Of a DNA stretch of 64,000 bases, positions 8,501-19,560 are shown piece by piece. Origin of the DNA: Aphelocoma coerulescens. Taxonomy: Eukaryota; Chordata; Aves; Passeriformes; Corvidae. Positions within the stretch are counted from its first letter, which is position 1. Each line of letters starts with the position of its first letter. The position numbers and the translations under genes were made by a program. Where the stretch lies: assembly GCF_041296385.1 (NCBI RefSeq), contig NC_091020.1, positions 28,972,001-29,036,000 on the forward strand, in the 5' to 3' direction. The notes below the pieces were generated by a model. That model was given only the letters and a program-made list of their open reading frames with translations, ran no database searches and had not been told where the DNA came from.

Positions 8501-9612
8501 GCAGCTGCAGCTGGAGCAGCAGCGGCTGCCAGCTCATCGTCTGTGGGACTCGCTGGGGCAGGAGAGGCGCCGGGCAGCTCACGGGCTGCCTCTCCTGCCA
8601 CCTGGGTGCTCACGCTGCTGGGAGAGGCGGGCCCCTCCTGGGCATCCTCATCCTTCTCTGGGTACGAGGGTTTGTCCCAGGTCTTGCAACTGACACCTTC
8701 TGCCCATTGGGGCAGCCCCTGGCTGCTGACACTTCCTTCCCCCTGGGGCAGCTTTTGGTCACTCCTGTCTTTTTCCCACTGGGGTAGCTCCTGGACACTG
8801 TAGTCTTTTCCTTGTGATAAGTCCTGGTCCTTGTTGTCTGGCACTTGGGGCAACTCTGCGTGTCTCTTGTCTCCTTCCCATTGGTACGTGTGCAGGTGGC
8901 CTGGCATATCTTCTGCCAAAGGAGACAGTTCCTGGTGTCCCTCCCCTTCCCACTGGGACAGCTCTTGGCATGACAGGTCTTCTTCCCACTGGGACAATTC
9001 TTGGCATATCTCATCCTCTTCCTCCCATGGGCACAGCTCCTGGACTGTCACGCTTTCTTCCCAGTTGTACAGCTCTTGCTGTGTGCCACGCCCCCACTGG
9101 ACTTTCTCGCCTACCTCCCTCTGATGCAAATCTTGGTGTGTCACAACTCCCCATGGGGAAACTTCCTGGGTCGTCTCTTCTTCTTGCCCTTGGTAAAACT
9201 CTTGGATTGTCACTTCTTCCCAGAGGCAAGGTTCTGGGCTGCTAATGCCTCCCCACTGGGAAAGCTCTTGATCCGAGTCGTATTCCCACTCTTTGTCCAT
9301 GTTGACAAAGGCCCCCTCCTCCTCAGCGTCCGACAGGGGCAGGCCTGAGCCGCCGCCTGCCCCCAGCCACTGCCCACTGAGGGCCTGGTCTTGCAGCCAG
9401 CCGGGCAAGGGGCTGGGGTGCTGTGAGTTGGGCTTCACCTTGTCCTCCTTCGCGTCTGACGTTGTGCGGCGCACAGGGATCCCGGGAGCTGCTTCCTCCT
9501 GCGAGAGCGGCTCTGGCGGGACTGGGCTCCCCAGGGCTCTGCGTCCCTTAGATACCCCCTGGCAGGGCAGGGCGGGGCTCCACCGTGTCACAAAGGCCTC
9601 CGGGCACCACAA
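5584..9612 (-). CDS. Repetitive acidic protein, copy 1 (unrecognised family)
   Basis: An uninterrupted frame of 1,342 codons; I do not recognise the family. From the N-terminus: a Pro/Ser-rich lead (1-100); Glu-rich repeats built on QELSxWEE (about 105-260); a Pro/Ala/Glu linker; an amphipathic helix LAWHISHEVVREAVLEV (422-438) that fits the PKA-RII-binding consensus; a minisatellite of fifteen 22-residue and five 44-residue units starting EACIEQE (about 535-1132); more SDWEE repeats; and a basic tail (RKKRPSRLGRALRMLRSLF, then Cys-Pro-Cys). The first codon is TTG directly after an in-frame stop, so the true 5' end is either the ATG at 9300 (1,238 residues) or an upstream exon; a possible acceptor lies at 9559-9560. 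No signal peptide or membrane segment is visible. All unit gains and losses between copies keep the frame, which supports coding. Function unknown; a scaffold role is inference only. Confidence 0.75.
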   Translation of the reverse strand: MWCPEAFVTRWSPALPCQGVSKGRRALGSPVPPEPLSQEEAAPGIPVRRTTSDAKEDKVKPNSQHPSPLPGWLQDQALSGQWLGAGGGSGLPLSDAEEEGAFVNMDKEWEYDSDQELSQWGGISSPEPCLWEEVTIQEFYQGQEEETTQEVSPWGVVTHQDLHQREVGEKVQWGRGTQQELYNWEESVTVQELCPWEEEDEICQELSQWEEDLSCQELSQWEGEGHQELSPLAEDMPGHLHTYQWEGDKRHAELPQVPDNKDQDLSQGKDYSVQELPQWEKDRSDQKLPQGEGSVSSQGLPQWAEGVSCKTWDKPSYPEKDEDAQEGPASPSSVSTQVAGEAARELPGASPAPASPTDDELAAAAAPAAAAEEEQPPEPLPAEVEKAPGSPGLREEVPSAATESPVPAPRSPPGYSQALLDLAWHISHEVVREAVLEVQASIQQPEEQRDLEQSTAAELEAAAPEQKRQSPISALHSPCCTASPSPSPLGAQALSEQQEEADRGSLLADKETEDRDSAGELELSQCEDEEHTELSQGETNNDQEGSKEEACIEQELSREEATNGQDAFQGEACIEQELPPGHASNDQDVFQGEACIEQELTLEEARNDQKGLQKEACIKQELSPGYASNNQDVFQEEACIEQELSLEEATNDQKGLQGEACIEQELTLEEARNDQEGLQEEACIEQELPPGHASNNQDVFQGEACIEQELPPGYAGHDEDEFQGEACIEQELSQEEDRNNQDVFQGEACIEQDVSPGYASNDQDVVQGEACIEQDVFPGYASNDQDAVQGEACIEQELSLEEATNNQEGLQGEACIEQELSLEEARNDQEGLQGEACIEQELSQEEDRNNQDVFQGEACIEQDVSPGYASNDQDVVQGEACMEQELSPEEAGSYHELSDWDESTGDELSLEEARNDQNVFQGEACIEQEISPEEAGSYHELSDWDESTGDELSLEETTNDQEGLQEEACIEEELSPEEAGSYHELSDWDESTGDELSLEETTNDQEGLQGEACIEQELSPEEAGSYHELSDWDESTGDELSLEETTNDQEGLQGEACIEQEISPEEAGSYHELSDWDESTGDELSLEETTNDQEGLQGEACIEQEISPEEAGSYHELSDWDESTADELSLGEASSYIEVSDWEEGTEQGLSQGQVGSSQNFSHWEEYSEHELSHGDVGSYQELSDWEESIGQELSEEEDSVGQELSKGNGKRPSAQSSWENDSDRDLMQDSWEQNVGDKALPREEDEWDGVSLLELREEDRELGGLAGGRLPVPAPREAWVEHGPSEPCPQVPLCASPPLLGAQALSQQLGPRKKRPSRLGRALRMLRSLFRCPCLAPQPED
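6218..8010 (-). repeat. Coding minisatellite, 66/132-bp units (copy 1)
   Basis: Fifteen 66-bp units followed, toward the C-terminus, by five 132-bp units and a terminal partial unit. The long unit is a short unit with a 22-residue insert carrying GSYHELSDWDESTGDELS, so it arose as a higher-order repeat. Each unit contributes one Cys in EACIEQE. Confidence 0.95.
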
Positions 9613-9625
9613 TGTCCCGCATCAT
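9548..9625 (-). other. Short ATG frame overlapping the 5' end of the array gene
   Basis: A 25-codon frame starting Met-Met (MMRDIVVPGGLCDTVEP...) overlaps the TTG-opened long frame in another phase and ends at a TAA. It occurs in all copies (2313-2390, 16783-16860, 23823-23900). It could be an upstream ORF, or a first coding exon spliced through the GT at the GGGGGTATCT stretch. A CCCTGCCAG acceptor-like site (AG at 9559-9560) lies in the same place. The sequence alone does not decide. Confidence 0.3.
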
Positions 9626-10734
9626 CCAGGGCCCTGACACAAGGCGCCTGTGTCACAAAGGGCCACACCTGGCACCCTTCTGACAGCTGAAGCCACTGGA
9701 AGGGGCATGGAGCAGCCCCCAGGCTTGCGGGCTTCTAGACCTTTCTTATGATGCCATCATTAAAATTGTCAGAAATGCTTCTGCCTGAATTAGGGTGCAA
9801 ATGAGGCCATATGCCAAAGTCAGTAGTATGGGTTTTATTTAACAGTAAATGAGAGAGAGAGAGAGAGATAGAGAGCTAGAAAGAGAAAAAAATAGAAAAG
9901 AGAGGGGTAGACAGAGAGTGACAGAGACAGATGAGAAAACCTCAGCACTCCGAGGACAATGGCATTGTGTTGATGCTCTCCATCAGGACTTCTTGGCCAT
10001 AAAGGTTCCCTGAAAACATGGAGTTGAGGGGATTGACATACATTTGGGCCAGGTGGGAACGCCCAGGTAGCTGCCCGGGTGGGGGGCAAGTTTGACACAG
10101 TCTCTTGCAACAGACTCTGGATCTGTTGCATCCCTTTGCATCGCGTGCGCTGCTCTGCTGCAAGGCCTCAGCAATGAGTCTGGGGAGCGCTTTGGGGGTC
10201 TTTGATGGATTATGACACCTGCTCGGCTGCCCCTCGTGTGAATTTCCCATGGATGTGGCCTTCCCAGGGTGGGGGGTTTTAGAGCTGAGCCAGTTTGTGT
10301 GAGGGAGGATGGGTGTTCAGTGCCTCTGACCAGAGGTTACGCCACAGCCCCAAAACTCTCCTCCTCCCTTCTTGGTTGTGAGGGAGCGTGTGCAAACCTG
10401 GCCTCAGCAGATGAGCCTGTGGGCTATGGCCTCCCCAGGCTGAATCCAGGCCAAGCTGATTTTCAGGACAGCTTCTGCGTTTGGCTTTCTTGTGGGTACA
10501 TTCTCCTCCCTTAGCCTTGTTTCCTTGTCCCTAGACCAGAGGTAACTGAACAACTAATATCACCTTTGTGGTATCTCAAGTTCTGTTAGGCAGCTTAAGT
10601 CGCAGCCCAAAGCTGCAGTCAGGTGAAGGAGAGGTGGGCTTGGGTAGTCTCAGCCTCTTTATACAGTTTTGCCATAATGTGCAAAACTCCTTCATAACAA
10701 TGTTTAAGTCATGACCCATAACATTTCTGACAAT

Positions 10735-11580
10735 CCTGATGTGCCCAGAGCCCCTGTGAGGCTTTGGACACAGTGCCACGTGACACCTCAAGCCCCACAC
10801 CGCACAGCCCTGGCTTTGGAGGTTGGGCTATGCAGGGCAGGAGGAACTGGCCAGATGGACGCAGCTGGGGAGCTGTGGCCAGTGGCTCCATGTCCAGGTG
10901 GAGGCTGGGGACGAGGGGTGTCCATCAGGGCTCTGGCCTTGGCCCTGGGGCTCTTGAATGGCTTCGCCAGTGACACGGAGAGTGGACGGAGCTCCCCCTC
11001 AGCACGGGGTTTGCAGGGGACAGGAAGCTGAGTGGGGCAGGGGCTGAGGAGAAGGACTTGGGGGTGCTGATGGAGGAGAAGCTCAGCGTGAGCCAGCAAT
11101 CTGTGCTGCCAGCCCAAAAAGGCACCCATGGGCTGAGCTGCGTGGAAAGGAGCAAAGAGCTGCAGGTCAAGGGAGGTAATTGTGGCCCTCTAGTCCATTT
11201 TTTGAGATCCCACGTGGAGCACACTAGATCTTTGTCTGGGGGCCCCCAGGATAGGAAGGGTTTGGACCTGCTTGAATGAGTTCAGAGGAGAGCGACTGAG
11301 GTCCTCAGAGGGTTGGGGAACCTCTGCTTTGAAGACAGTCTGGACAGAGAATGTGTTCCAGAGAGAGATGCCTCTGCCTGAATTCAGGCGCAAATGAGAC
11401 CATATGATGACAACATACGGATTTTATTTAATGTGGATTTTATTTAACAAGAAATGTGAAGGAGGAAGAAAAATAGGAGCTATTTCTTTCAGTCTCAGAG
11501 AGAGCAGAAGAGAATCTGTTGGAACTAGATGACCTTTGAGGTCCTTCCCAAACGAAACCATTCGGTGATGCTAGAGTATG
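10735..11580 (+). mobile_element. CR1 LINE fragment (copy in second spacer)
   Basis: Tandem-array copy of the CR1 segment at 3500-4345, carried along by the duplication and not an independent insertion. Confidence 0.75.
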
Positions 11581-11611
11581 TGTAGATGTGTATTTTAACT
11601 TGATATTGTTG

Positions 11612-11643
<32 letters not shown>

Positions 11644-12322
11644 ATTTTCTACTACTATTTCATCTTCATCTTCTTCTTCTTATCCCTATTCTTCTTTTTC
11701 TTCTTAGTGTTTACTTCTACTATTTCTTCTTCTGTATCAACTTATCCTTAGTCCTTATTTTTATTCTTATCCTTATTTTTATTCTCATTCTTATTCTTCT
11801 TTCTCCTATTCTTGTTTAAATTGTTATTCCTTTTCCTATTCTTCTCCTTATTTATTTTTATTTTTCTTCTTATTATTCTTATTCCTTTTCCTGTTCATAT
11901 TCTTTTTCTCATTCTTATTCCTTTTTTTTCCAATTTTCTTATTCTAAAACCTTTAATTATTCCTATTCTTCTTCTTCTTTTTTCTTCTTCTATTCCTATT
12001 ATTATTCTTACTCTTTTTTTCTTGTTCTTATGCTTAATTCTTTTTCTCGTTTACTACTACTATTTCTTCAACTTCTTCATCTTCTTTATATTATTACTAG
12101 TCCTATTTTTTCTTTTTGTGGGTTTTTTGTGTTTTGTGTTGTTTTTTGTTGGTTTGTTTTTTTTTTTTTCACTACTGCTATTATTTCTTAAAGCCAACTT
12201 CCCTCTGTTTTGGAAGAATTGTTTGGTGAAGTCGTGCAGTGGAGTCCTGGGAGCAACACCTCCTGTCTGTGGCCATTCCTCATGGATAAAATCCCAAAGG
12301 ATCAGCATGTAGTCCTTTCAGG

Positions 12323-12580
12323 ATGAGAGGAAATGGCCTTGGATTCCAGCAGGGGAGGTTCAGATTAAATATTCCAAACAACTTTTCCCTGACAAAGTGG
12401 TCAGGAATTGATTGCAAGAAGTTGCTCAGGGAGGTGGTAGAGTCACTGTCTCTGGAAGTGTTCAAGTATTGTCTGGATGTGGCACTTGGGGACATGGTTT
12501 CAGGGTGATGATGGTGGTGCCAGGCTGAGGGTGGGACTGGATGACTTTCAAGGTCTCTTCCCACGCTGATGAGCCTCTGG
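12323..12580 (+). mobile_element. CR1 LINE 3' fragment (copy in second spacer)
   Basis: Tandem-array copy of the fragment at 5088-5345. Confidence 0.85.
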
Positions 12581-12818
12581 CCTTCACCGCTGAGCCACGT
12601 GGCACCGAGTGTCCCGCATGGATACTGGTTTGAGGCTGGCCACACGGGTAATATTTGCCCTTGGGGAGCGTGGCTTGGGATGCTCCCAAGCAGCCGGGGA
12701 TTGCTGAGGTTGCAGGGACATGTCCAGGCAAAGGCAGCCCGTGTGGCTCCCCCAGGACGTAGGGCAGGCTGCCGGCCAGCTGCCGTGCAGGGGGCCCGGG
12801 CTGGCGCCGGCCGCAGCC

Positions 12819-15800
12819 CTAATCCTCGGGCTGTGGCGCCAGGCAGGGGCAGCGGAACAGGCTGCGCAGCATCCGCAGCGCCCGCCCGAGGCGGGAGGGG
12901 CGTTTCTTGCGGGGACCCAGCTGCTGGCTGAGGGCCTGGGCTCCCAGGAGGGGAGGCGAGGCACAGAGCGGCACTTGGGGGCACGGCTCAGATGGCCCGT
13001 GCTCAACCCAGGCCTCGCGAGGGGCAGGCACTGGGAGCCTGCCTCCTGCCAAACCTCCCAGCTCTCTGTCTTCTTCACGGAGCTCCAGGAGGCTCACTCC
13101 ATCCCACTCGTCCTCCTCCCGCGGCAAGGCCTTGTCCCCCACGTTCTGTTCCCAGCTGTCCTGCATCAGGTCGCGGTCACTGTCATTTTCCCAGCTGGAC
13201 TGAGCTGAAGGTCTCTTGCCGTTCCCTTTGGAAAGCTCCTGGCCAACGGAGTCTTCCTCTTCAGAAAGCTCCTGGCCAATGGACTCTTCCCAATCAGACA
13301 GTTCTTGGTAGCTACCGACATCTCCATGGGACAGCTCATGTTCACTGTATTCCTCCCAGTGAGAGAAATTTTGGGAGCTACCGACTTGTCCTTGAGAAAG
13401 GCCTTGTTCTGTGCCTTCTTCCCAGTCAGAAACTTCTATGTAGCTGCTGGCTTCTCCTAGGGACAGCTCGTCCGCAGTGGATTCATCCCAGTCGGAGAGC
13501 TCGTGGTAGCTACCGGCTTCTTCTGGGGAGATCTCCTGCTCAATGCAGGCTTCCCCTTGGAGCCCTTCCTGGTCATTGGTGGTTTCTTCCAGGGACAGCT
13601 CGTCCCCCGTGGATTCATCCCAGTCGGAGAGCTCGTGGTAGCTACCGGCTTCTTCTGGGGAGATCTCCTGCTCAATGCAGGCTTCCCCTTGGAGCCCTTC
13701 CTGGTCATTGGTGGTTTCTTCCAGGGACAGCTCGTCCCCCGTGGATTCATCCCAGTCGGAGAGCTCGTGGTAGCTACCGGCTTCTTCTGGGGAGAGCTCC
13801 TGCTCAATGCAGGCTTCCCCTTGGAGCCCTTCCTGGTCATTGGTGGTTTCTTCCAGGGACAGCTCGTCCCCCGTGGATTCATCCCAGTCGGAGAGCTCGT
13901 GGTAGCTACCGGCTTCTTCTGGGGAGAGCTCCTCCTCAATGCAGGCTTCCTCTTGGAGCCCTTCCTGGTCATTGGTGGTTTCTTCCAGGGACAGCTCGTC
14001 CCCCGTGGATTCATCCCAGTCGGAGAGCTCGTGGTAGCTACCGGCTTCTTCTGGGGAGATCTCCTGCTCAATGCAGGCTTCCCCTTGGAATACATTCTGG
14101 TCGTTTCTGGCTTCTTCCAGGGACAGCTCATCCCCAGTGGATTCATCCCAGTCGGAGAGCTCGTGGTAGCTACCGGCTTCTTCTGGGGAGAGCTCCTGCT
14201 CCATACAGGCTTCCCCTTGGACCACATCCTGGTCGTTGCTGGCATATCCAGGGGACACATCCTGCTCAATGCAGGCTTCCCCTTGGAACACGTCTTGGTT
14301 GTTCCTGTCTTCTTCTTGGGACAGCTCCTGCTCAATGCAGGCTTCTCCTTGGAGCCCTTCCTGGTCGTTTCTGGCTTCTTCCAGGGACAGTTCCTGCTCA
14401 ATGCAGGCTTCCCCTTGGAGCCCTTCCTGGTTATTGGTGGCTTCTTCCAGGGACAGTTCCTGCTCAATACAGGCTTCCCCTTGGACTGCATCCTGGTCGT
14501 TGCTGGCATATCCAGGGAACACGTCCTGCTCAATGCAGGCTTCCCCTTGGACCACATCCTGGTCGTTGCTGGCATATCCAGGGGACACATCCTGCTCAAT
14601 GCAGGCTTCCCCTTGGAACACATCCTGGTTGTTCCTGTCTTCTTCTTGGGACAGCTCCTGCTCAATGCAGGCTTCCCCTTGGAACTCATCCTCGTCGTGG
14701 CCGGCATATCCAGGGGGCAGCTCCTGCTCAATGCAGGCTTCCCCTTGGAACACATCCTGGTTGTTGCTGGCATGTCCAGGGGGCAGCTCCTGCTCAATGC
14801 AGGCTTCCTCTTGGAGCCCTTCCTGGTCGTTTCTGGCTTCTTCCAGGGTCAGTTCCTGCTCAATGCAGGCTTCTCCTTGGAGCCCTTTCTGGTCATTGGT
14901 GGCTTCTTCCAGGGACAGTTCCTGCTCAATGCAGGCTTCCTCTTGGAACACATCCTGGTTGTTGCTGGCATATCCTGGGGACAGCTCCTGCTTAATGCAG
15001 GCTTCCTTTTGGAGCCCTTTCTGGTCATTTCTGGCTTCTTCCAGGGTCAGTTCCTGCTCAATGCAGGCTTCCCCTTGGAATACATCTTGGTCGTTGCTGG
15101 CATGTCCAGGGGGTAGCTCCTGCTCAATGCAGGCTTCCCCTTGGAACGCATCCTGGCCATTGGTGGCTTCTTCTCGGGACAGCTCCTGCTCAATGCAGGC
15201 TTCCTCTTTGGAGCCTTCCTGGTCGTTGTTGGTTTCTCCTTGAGACAGCTCTGTGTGTTCCTCATCCTCGCACTGAGAAAGCTCAAGCTCCCCAGCCGAG
15301 TCCCTGTCCTCAGTCTCTTTGTCTGCCAGGAGTGAGCCCCTGTCTGCCTCCTCCTGCTGCTCACTGAGGGCTTGGGCTCCCAGTGGGCTGGGCGAGGGGC
15401 TGGCGGTGCAGCAGGGGCTGTGCAGGGCAGAGATGGGGCTCTGTCGCTTTTGTTCTGGAGCAGCCGCTTCTAGTTCTGCAGCCGTGCTTTGCTCCAGGTC
15501 CCTCTGTTCCTCTGGCTGCTGGATTGATGCCTGGACCTCAAGCACGGCCTCTCGCACCACTTCATGGCTGATGTGCCATGCCAAGTCCAGCAGAGCCTGG
15601 CTGTAGCCTGGGGGGCTGCGTGGAGCAGGGACTGGGCTCTCTGTCGCTGCCGATGGCACCTCCTCCCTGAGGCCAGGAGAACCTGGTGCCTTTTCCACCT
15701 CGGCAGGCAGAGGCTCGGGGGGCTGCTCCTCCTCAGCAGCTGCAGCTGGAGCAGCAGCGGCTGCCAGCTCATCGTCTGTGGGACTCGCTGGGGCAGGAGA

Positions 15801-16847
15801 GGCGCCGGGCAGCTCACGGGCTGCCTCTCCTGCCACCTGGGTGCTCACGCTGCTGGGAGAGGCGGGCCCCTCCTGGGCATCCTCATCCTTCTCTGGGTAC
15901 GAGGGTTTGTCCCAGGTCTTGCAACTGACACCTTCTGCCCATTGGGGCAGCCCCTGGCTGCTGACACTTCCTTCCCCCTGGGGCAGCTTTTGGTCACTCC
16001 TGTCTTTTTCCCACTGGGGTAGCTCCTGGACACTGTAGTCTTTTCCTTGTGATAAGTCCTGGTCCTTGTTGTCTGGCACTTGGGGCAACTCTGCGTGTCT
16101 CTTGTCTCCTTCCCATTGGTACGTGTGCAGGTGGCCTGGCATATCTTCTGCCAAAGGAGACAGTTCCTGGTGTCCCTCCCCTTCCCACTGGGACAGCTCT
16201 TGGCATGACAGGTCTTCTTCCCACTGGGACAATTCTTGGCATATCTCATCCTCTTCCTCCCATGGGCACAGCTCCTGGACTGTCACGCTTTCTTCCCAGT
16301 TGTACAGCTCTTGCTGTGTGCCACGCCCCCACTGGACTTTCTCGCCTACCTCCCTCTGATGCAAATCTTGGTGTGTCACAACTCCCCATGGGGAAACTTC
16401 CTGGGTCGTCTCTTCTTCTTGCCCTTGGTAAAACTCTTGGATTGTCGCTTCTTCCCAGAGGCAAGGTTCTGGGCTGCTAATGCCTCCCCACTGGGAAAGC
16501 TCTTGATCCGAGTCGTATTCCCACTCTTTGTCCATGTTGACAAAGGCCCCCTCCTCCTCAGCGTCCGACAGGGGCAGGCCTGAGCCGCCGCCTGCCCCCA
16601 GCCACTGCCCACTGAGGGCCTGGTCTTGCAGCCAGCCGGGCAAGGGGCTGGGGTGCTGTGAGTTGGGCTTCACCTTGTCCTCCTTCGCGTCTGACGTTGT
16701 GCGGCGCACAGGGATCCCGGGAGCTGCTTCCTCCTGCGAGAGCGGCTCTGGCGGGACTGGGCTCCCCAGGGCTCTGCGTCCCTTAGATACCCCCTGGCAG
16801 GGCAGGGCGGGGCTCCACCGTGTCACAAAGGCCTCCGGGCACCACAA
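12819..16847 (-). CDS. Repetitive acidic protein, copy 2
   Basis: Same length and layout as the copy at 5584-9612, with the same unit order in the minisatellite. The differences I could find in the frame are one amino-acid change (Val to Ala in the LWEEA stretch, base 16447) and one silent change in the helix region (15561, GAG to GAA). The first in-frame ATG is at 16535 and the TTG that opens the frame is at 16847. The near-identity implies very recent duplication or ongoing gene conversion. Family unknown. Confidence 0.75.
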   Translation of the reverse strand: MWCPEAFVTRWSPALPCQGVSKGRRALGSPVPPEPLSQEEAAPGIPVRRTTSDAKEDKVKPNSQHPSPLPGWLQDQALSGQWLGAGGGSGLPLSDAEEEGAFVNMDKEWEYDSDQELSQWGGISSPEPCLWEEATIQEFYQGQEEETTQEVSPWGVVTHQDLHQREVGEKVQWGRGTQQELYNWEESVTVQELCPWEEEDEICQELSQWEEDLSCQELSQWEGEGHQELSPLAEDMPGHLHTYQWEGDKRHAELPQVPDNKDQDLSQGKDYSVQELPQWEKDRSDQKLPQGEGSVSSQGLPQWAEGVSCKTWDKPSYPEKDEDAQEGPASPSSVSTQVAGEAARELPGASPAPASPTDDELAAAAAPAAAAEEEQPPEPLPAEVEKAPGSPGLREEVPSAATESPVPAPRSPPGYSQALLDLAWHISHEVVREAVLEVQASIQQPEEQRDLEQSTAAELEAAAPEQKRQSPISALHSPCCTASPSPSPLGAQALSEQQEEADRGSLLADKETEDRDSAGELELSQCEDEEHTELSQGETNNDQEGSKEEACIEQELSREEATNGQDAFQGEACIEQELPPGHASNDQDVFQGEACIEQELTLEEARNDQKGLQKEACIKQELSPGYASNNQDVFQEEACIEQELSLEEATNDQKGLQGEACIEQELTLEEARNDQEGLQEEACIEQELPPGHASNNQDVFQGEACIEQELPPGYAGHDEDEFQGEACIEQELSQEEDRNNQDVFQGEACIEQDVSPGYASNDQDVVQGEACIEQDVFPGYASNDQDAVQGEACIEQELSLEEATNNQEGLQGEACIEQELSLEEARNDQEGLQGEACIEQELSQEEDRNNQDVFQGEACIEQDVSPGYASNDQDVVQGEACMEQELSPEEAGSYHELSDWDESTGDELSLEEARNDQNVFQGEACIEQEISPEEAGSYHELSDWDESTGDELSLEETTNDQEGLQEEACIEEELSPEEAGSYHELSDWDESTGDELSLEETTNDQEGLQGEACIEQELSPEEAGSYHELSDWDESTGDELSLEETTNDQEGLQGEACIEQEISPEEAGSYHELSDWDESTGDELSLEETTNDQEGLQGEACIEQEISPEEAGSYHELSDWDESTADELSLGEASSYIEVSDWEEGTEQGLSQGQVGSSQNFSHWEEYSEHELSHGDVGSYQELSDWEESIGQELSEEEDSVGQELSKGNGKRPSAQSSWENDSDRDLMQDSWEQNVGDKALPREEDEWDGVSLLELREEDRELGGLAGGRLPVPAPREAWVEHGPSEPCPQVPLCASPPLLGAQALSQQLGPRKKRPSRLGRALRMLRSLFRCPCLAPQPED
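13453..15245 (-). repeat. Coding minisatellite, 66/132-bp units (copy 2)
   Basis: Same unit order and number as in copy 1: fifteen short and five long units. Confidence 0.95.
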
Positions 16848-17969
16848 TGTCCCGCATCATCCAGGGCCCTGACACAAGGCGCCTGTGTCACAAAGGGCCA
16901 CACCTGGCACCCTTCTGACAGCTGAAGCCACTGGAAGGGGCATGGAGCAGCCCCCAGGCTTGCGGGCTTCTAGACCTTTCTTATGATGCCATCATTAAAA
17001 TTGTCAGAAATGCTTCTGCCTGAATTAGGGTGCAAATGAGGCCATATGCCAAAGTCAGTAGTATGGGTTTTATTTAACAGTAAATGAGAGAGAGAGAGAG
17101 AGATAGAGAGCTAGAAAGAGAAAAAAATAGAAAAGAGAGGGGTAGACAGAGAGTGACAGAGACAGATGAGAAAACCTCAGCACTCCGAGGACAATGGCAT
17201 TGTGTTGATGCTCTCCATCAGGACTTCTTGGCCATAAAGGTTCCCTGAAAACATGGAGTTGAGGGGATTGACATACATTTGGGCCAGGTGGGAACGCCCA
17301 GGTAGCTGCCCGGGTGGGGGGCAAGTTTGACACAGTCTCTTGCAACAGACTCTGGATCTGTTGCATCCCTTTGCATCGCGTGCGCTGCTCTGCTGCAAGG
17401 CCTCAGCAATGAGTCTGGGGAGCGCTTTGGGGGTCTTTGATGGATTATGACACCTGCTCGGCTGCCCCTCGTGTGAATTTCCCATGGATGTGGCCTTCCC
17501 AGGGTGGGGGGTTTTAGAGCTGAGCCAGTTTGTGTGAGGGAGGATGGGTGTTCAGTGCCTCTGACCAGAGGTTACGCCACAGCCCCAAAACTCTCCTCCT
17601 CCCTTCTTGGTTGTGAGGGAGCGTGTGCAAACCTGGCCTCAGCAGATGAGCCTGTGGGCTATGGCCTCCCCAGGCTGAATCCAGGCCAAGCTGATTTTCA
17701 GGACAGCTTCTGCGTTTGGCTTTCTTGTGGGTACATTCTCCTCCCTTAGCCTTGTTTCCTTGTCCCTAGACCAGAGGTAACTGAACAACTAATATCACCT
17801 TTGTGGTATCTCAAGTTCTGTTAGGCAGCTTAAGTCGCAGCCCAAAGCTGCAGTCAGGTGAAGGAGAGGTGGGCTTGGGTAGTCTCAGCCTCTTTATACA
17901 GTTTTGCCATAATGTGCAAAACTCCTTCATAACAATGTTTAAGTCATGACCCATAACATTTCTGACAAT

Positions 17970-18815
17970 CCTGATGTGCCCAGAGCCCCTGTGAGGCTTT
18001 GGACACAGTGCCACGTGACACCTCAAGCCCCACACCGCACAGCCCTGGCTTTGGAGGTTGGGCTATGCAGGGCAGGAGGAACTGGCCAGATGGACGCAGC
18101 TGGGGAGCTGTGGCCAGTGGCTCCATGTCCAGGTGGAGGCTGGGGACGAGGGGTGTCCATCAGGGCTCTGGCCTTGGCCCTGGGGCTCTTGAATGGCTTC
18201 GCCAGTGACACGGAGAGTGGACGGAGCTCCCCCTCAGCACGGGGTTTGCAGGGGACAGGAAGCTGAGTGGGGCAGGGGCTGAGGAGAAGGACTTGGGGGT
18301 GCTGATGGAGGAGAAGCTCAGCGTGAGCCAGCAATCTGTGCTGCCAGCCCAAAAAGGCACCCATGGGCTGAGCTGCGTGGAAAGGAGCAAAGAGCTGCAG
18401 GTCAAGGGAGGTAATTGTGGCCCTCTAGTCCATTTTTTGAGATCCCACGTGGAGCACACTAGATCTTTGTCTGGGGGCCCCCAGGATAGGAAGGGTTTGG
18501 ACCTGCTTGAATGAGTTCAGAGGAGAGCGACTGAGGTCCTCAGAGGGTTGGGGAACCTCTGCTTTGAAGACAGTCTGGGCAGAGAATGTGTTCCAGAGAG
18601 AGATGCCTCTGCCTGAATTCAGGCGCAAATGAGACCATATGATGACAACATACGGATTTTATTTAATGTGGATTTTATTTAACAAGAAATGTGAAGGAGG
18701 AAGAAAAATAGGAGCTATTTCTTTCAGTCTCAGAGAGAGCAGAAGAGAATCTGTTGGAACTAGATGACCTTTGAGGTCCTTCCCAAACGAAACCATTCGG
18801 TGATGCTAGAGTATG
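17970..18815 (+). mobile_element. CR1 LINE fragment (copy in third spacer)
   Basis: Tandem-array copy of the CR1 segment at 3500-4345, with an A-to-G change near 18579. Confidence 0.75.
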
Positions 18816-18846
18816 TGTAGATGTGTATTTTAACTTGATATTGTTG

Positions 18847-18878
<32 letters not shown>

Positions 18879-19560
18879 ATTTTCTACTACTATTTCATCT
18901 TCATCTTCTTCTTCTTATCCCTATTCTTCTTCTTTTTCTTCTTAGTGTTTACTTCTACTATTTCTTCTTCTGTATCAACTTATCCTTAGTCCTTATTTTT
19001 ATTCTTATCCTTATTTTTATTCTCATTCTTATTCTTCTTTCTCCTATTCTTGTTTAAATTGTTATTCCTTTTCCTATTCTTCTCCTTATTTATTTTTATT
19101 TTTCTTCTTATTATTCTTATTCCTTTTCCTGTTCATATTCTTTTTCTCATTCTTATTCCTTTTTTTTCCAATTTTCTTATTCTAAAACCTTTAATTATTC
19201 CTATTCTTCTTCTTCTTTTTTCTTCTTCTATTCCTATTATTATTCTTACTCTTTTTTTCTTGTTCTTATGCTTAATTCTTTTTCTCGTTTACTACTACTA
19301 TTTCTTCAACTTCTTCATCTTCTTTATATTATTACTAGTCCTATTTTTTCTTTTTGTGGGTTTTTTGTGTTTTGTGTTGTTTTTTGTTGGTTTTTTTTTT
19401 TTTTTTTCACTACTGCTATTATTTCTTAAAGCCAACTTCCCTCTGTTTTGGAAGAATTGTTTGGTGAAGTCGTGCAGTGGAGTCCTGGGAGCAACACCTC
19501 CTGTCTGTGGCCATTCCTCATGGATAAAATCCCAAAGGATCAGCATGTAGTCCTTTCAGG

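Noticed and set aside
9612..9612. TTG as the real start codon of the array gene
   Set aside because: TTG initiation is a bacterial convention; in a vertebrate the 5' end must be an ATG or a splice junction, so the long frame is reported with its start unresolved.
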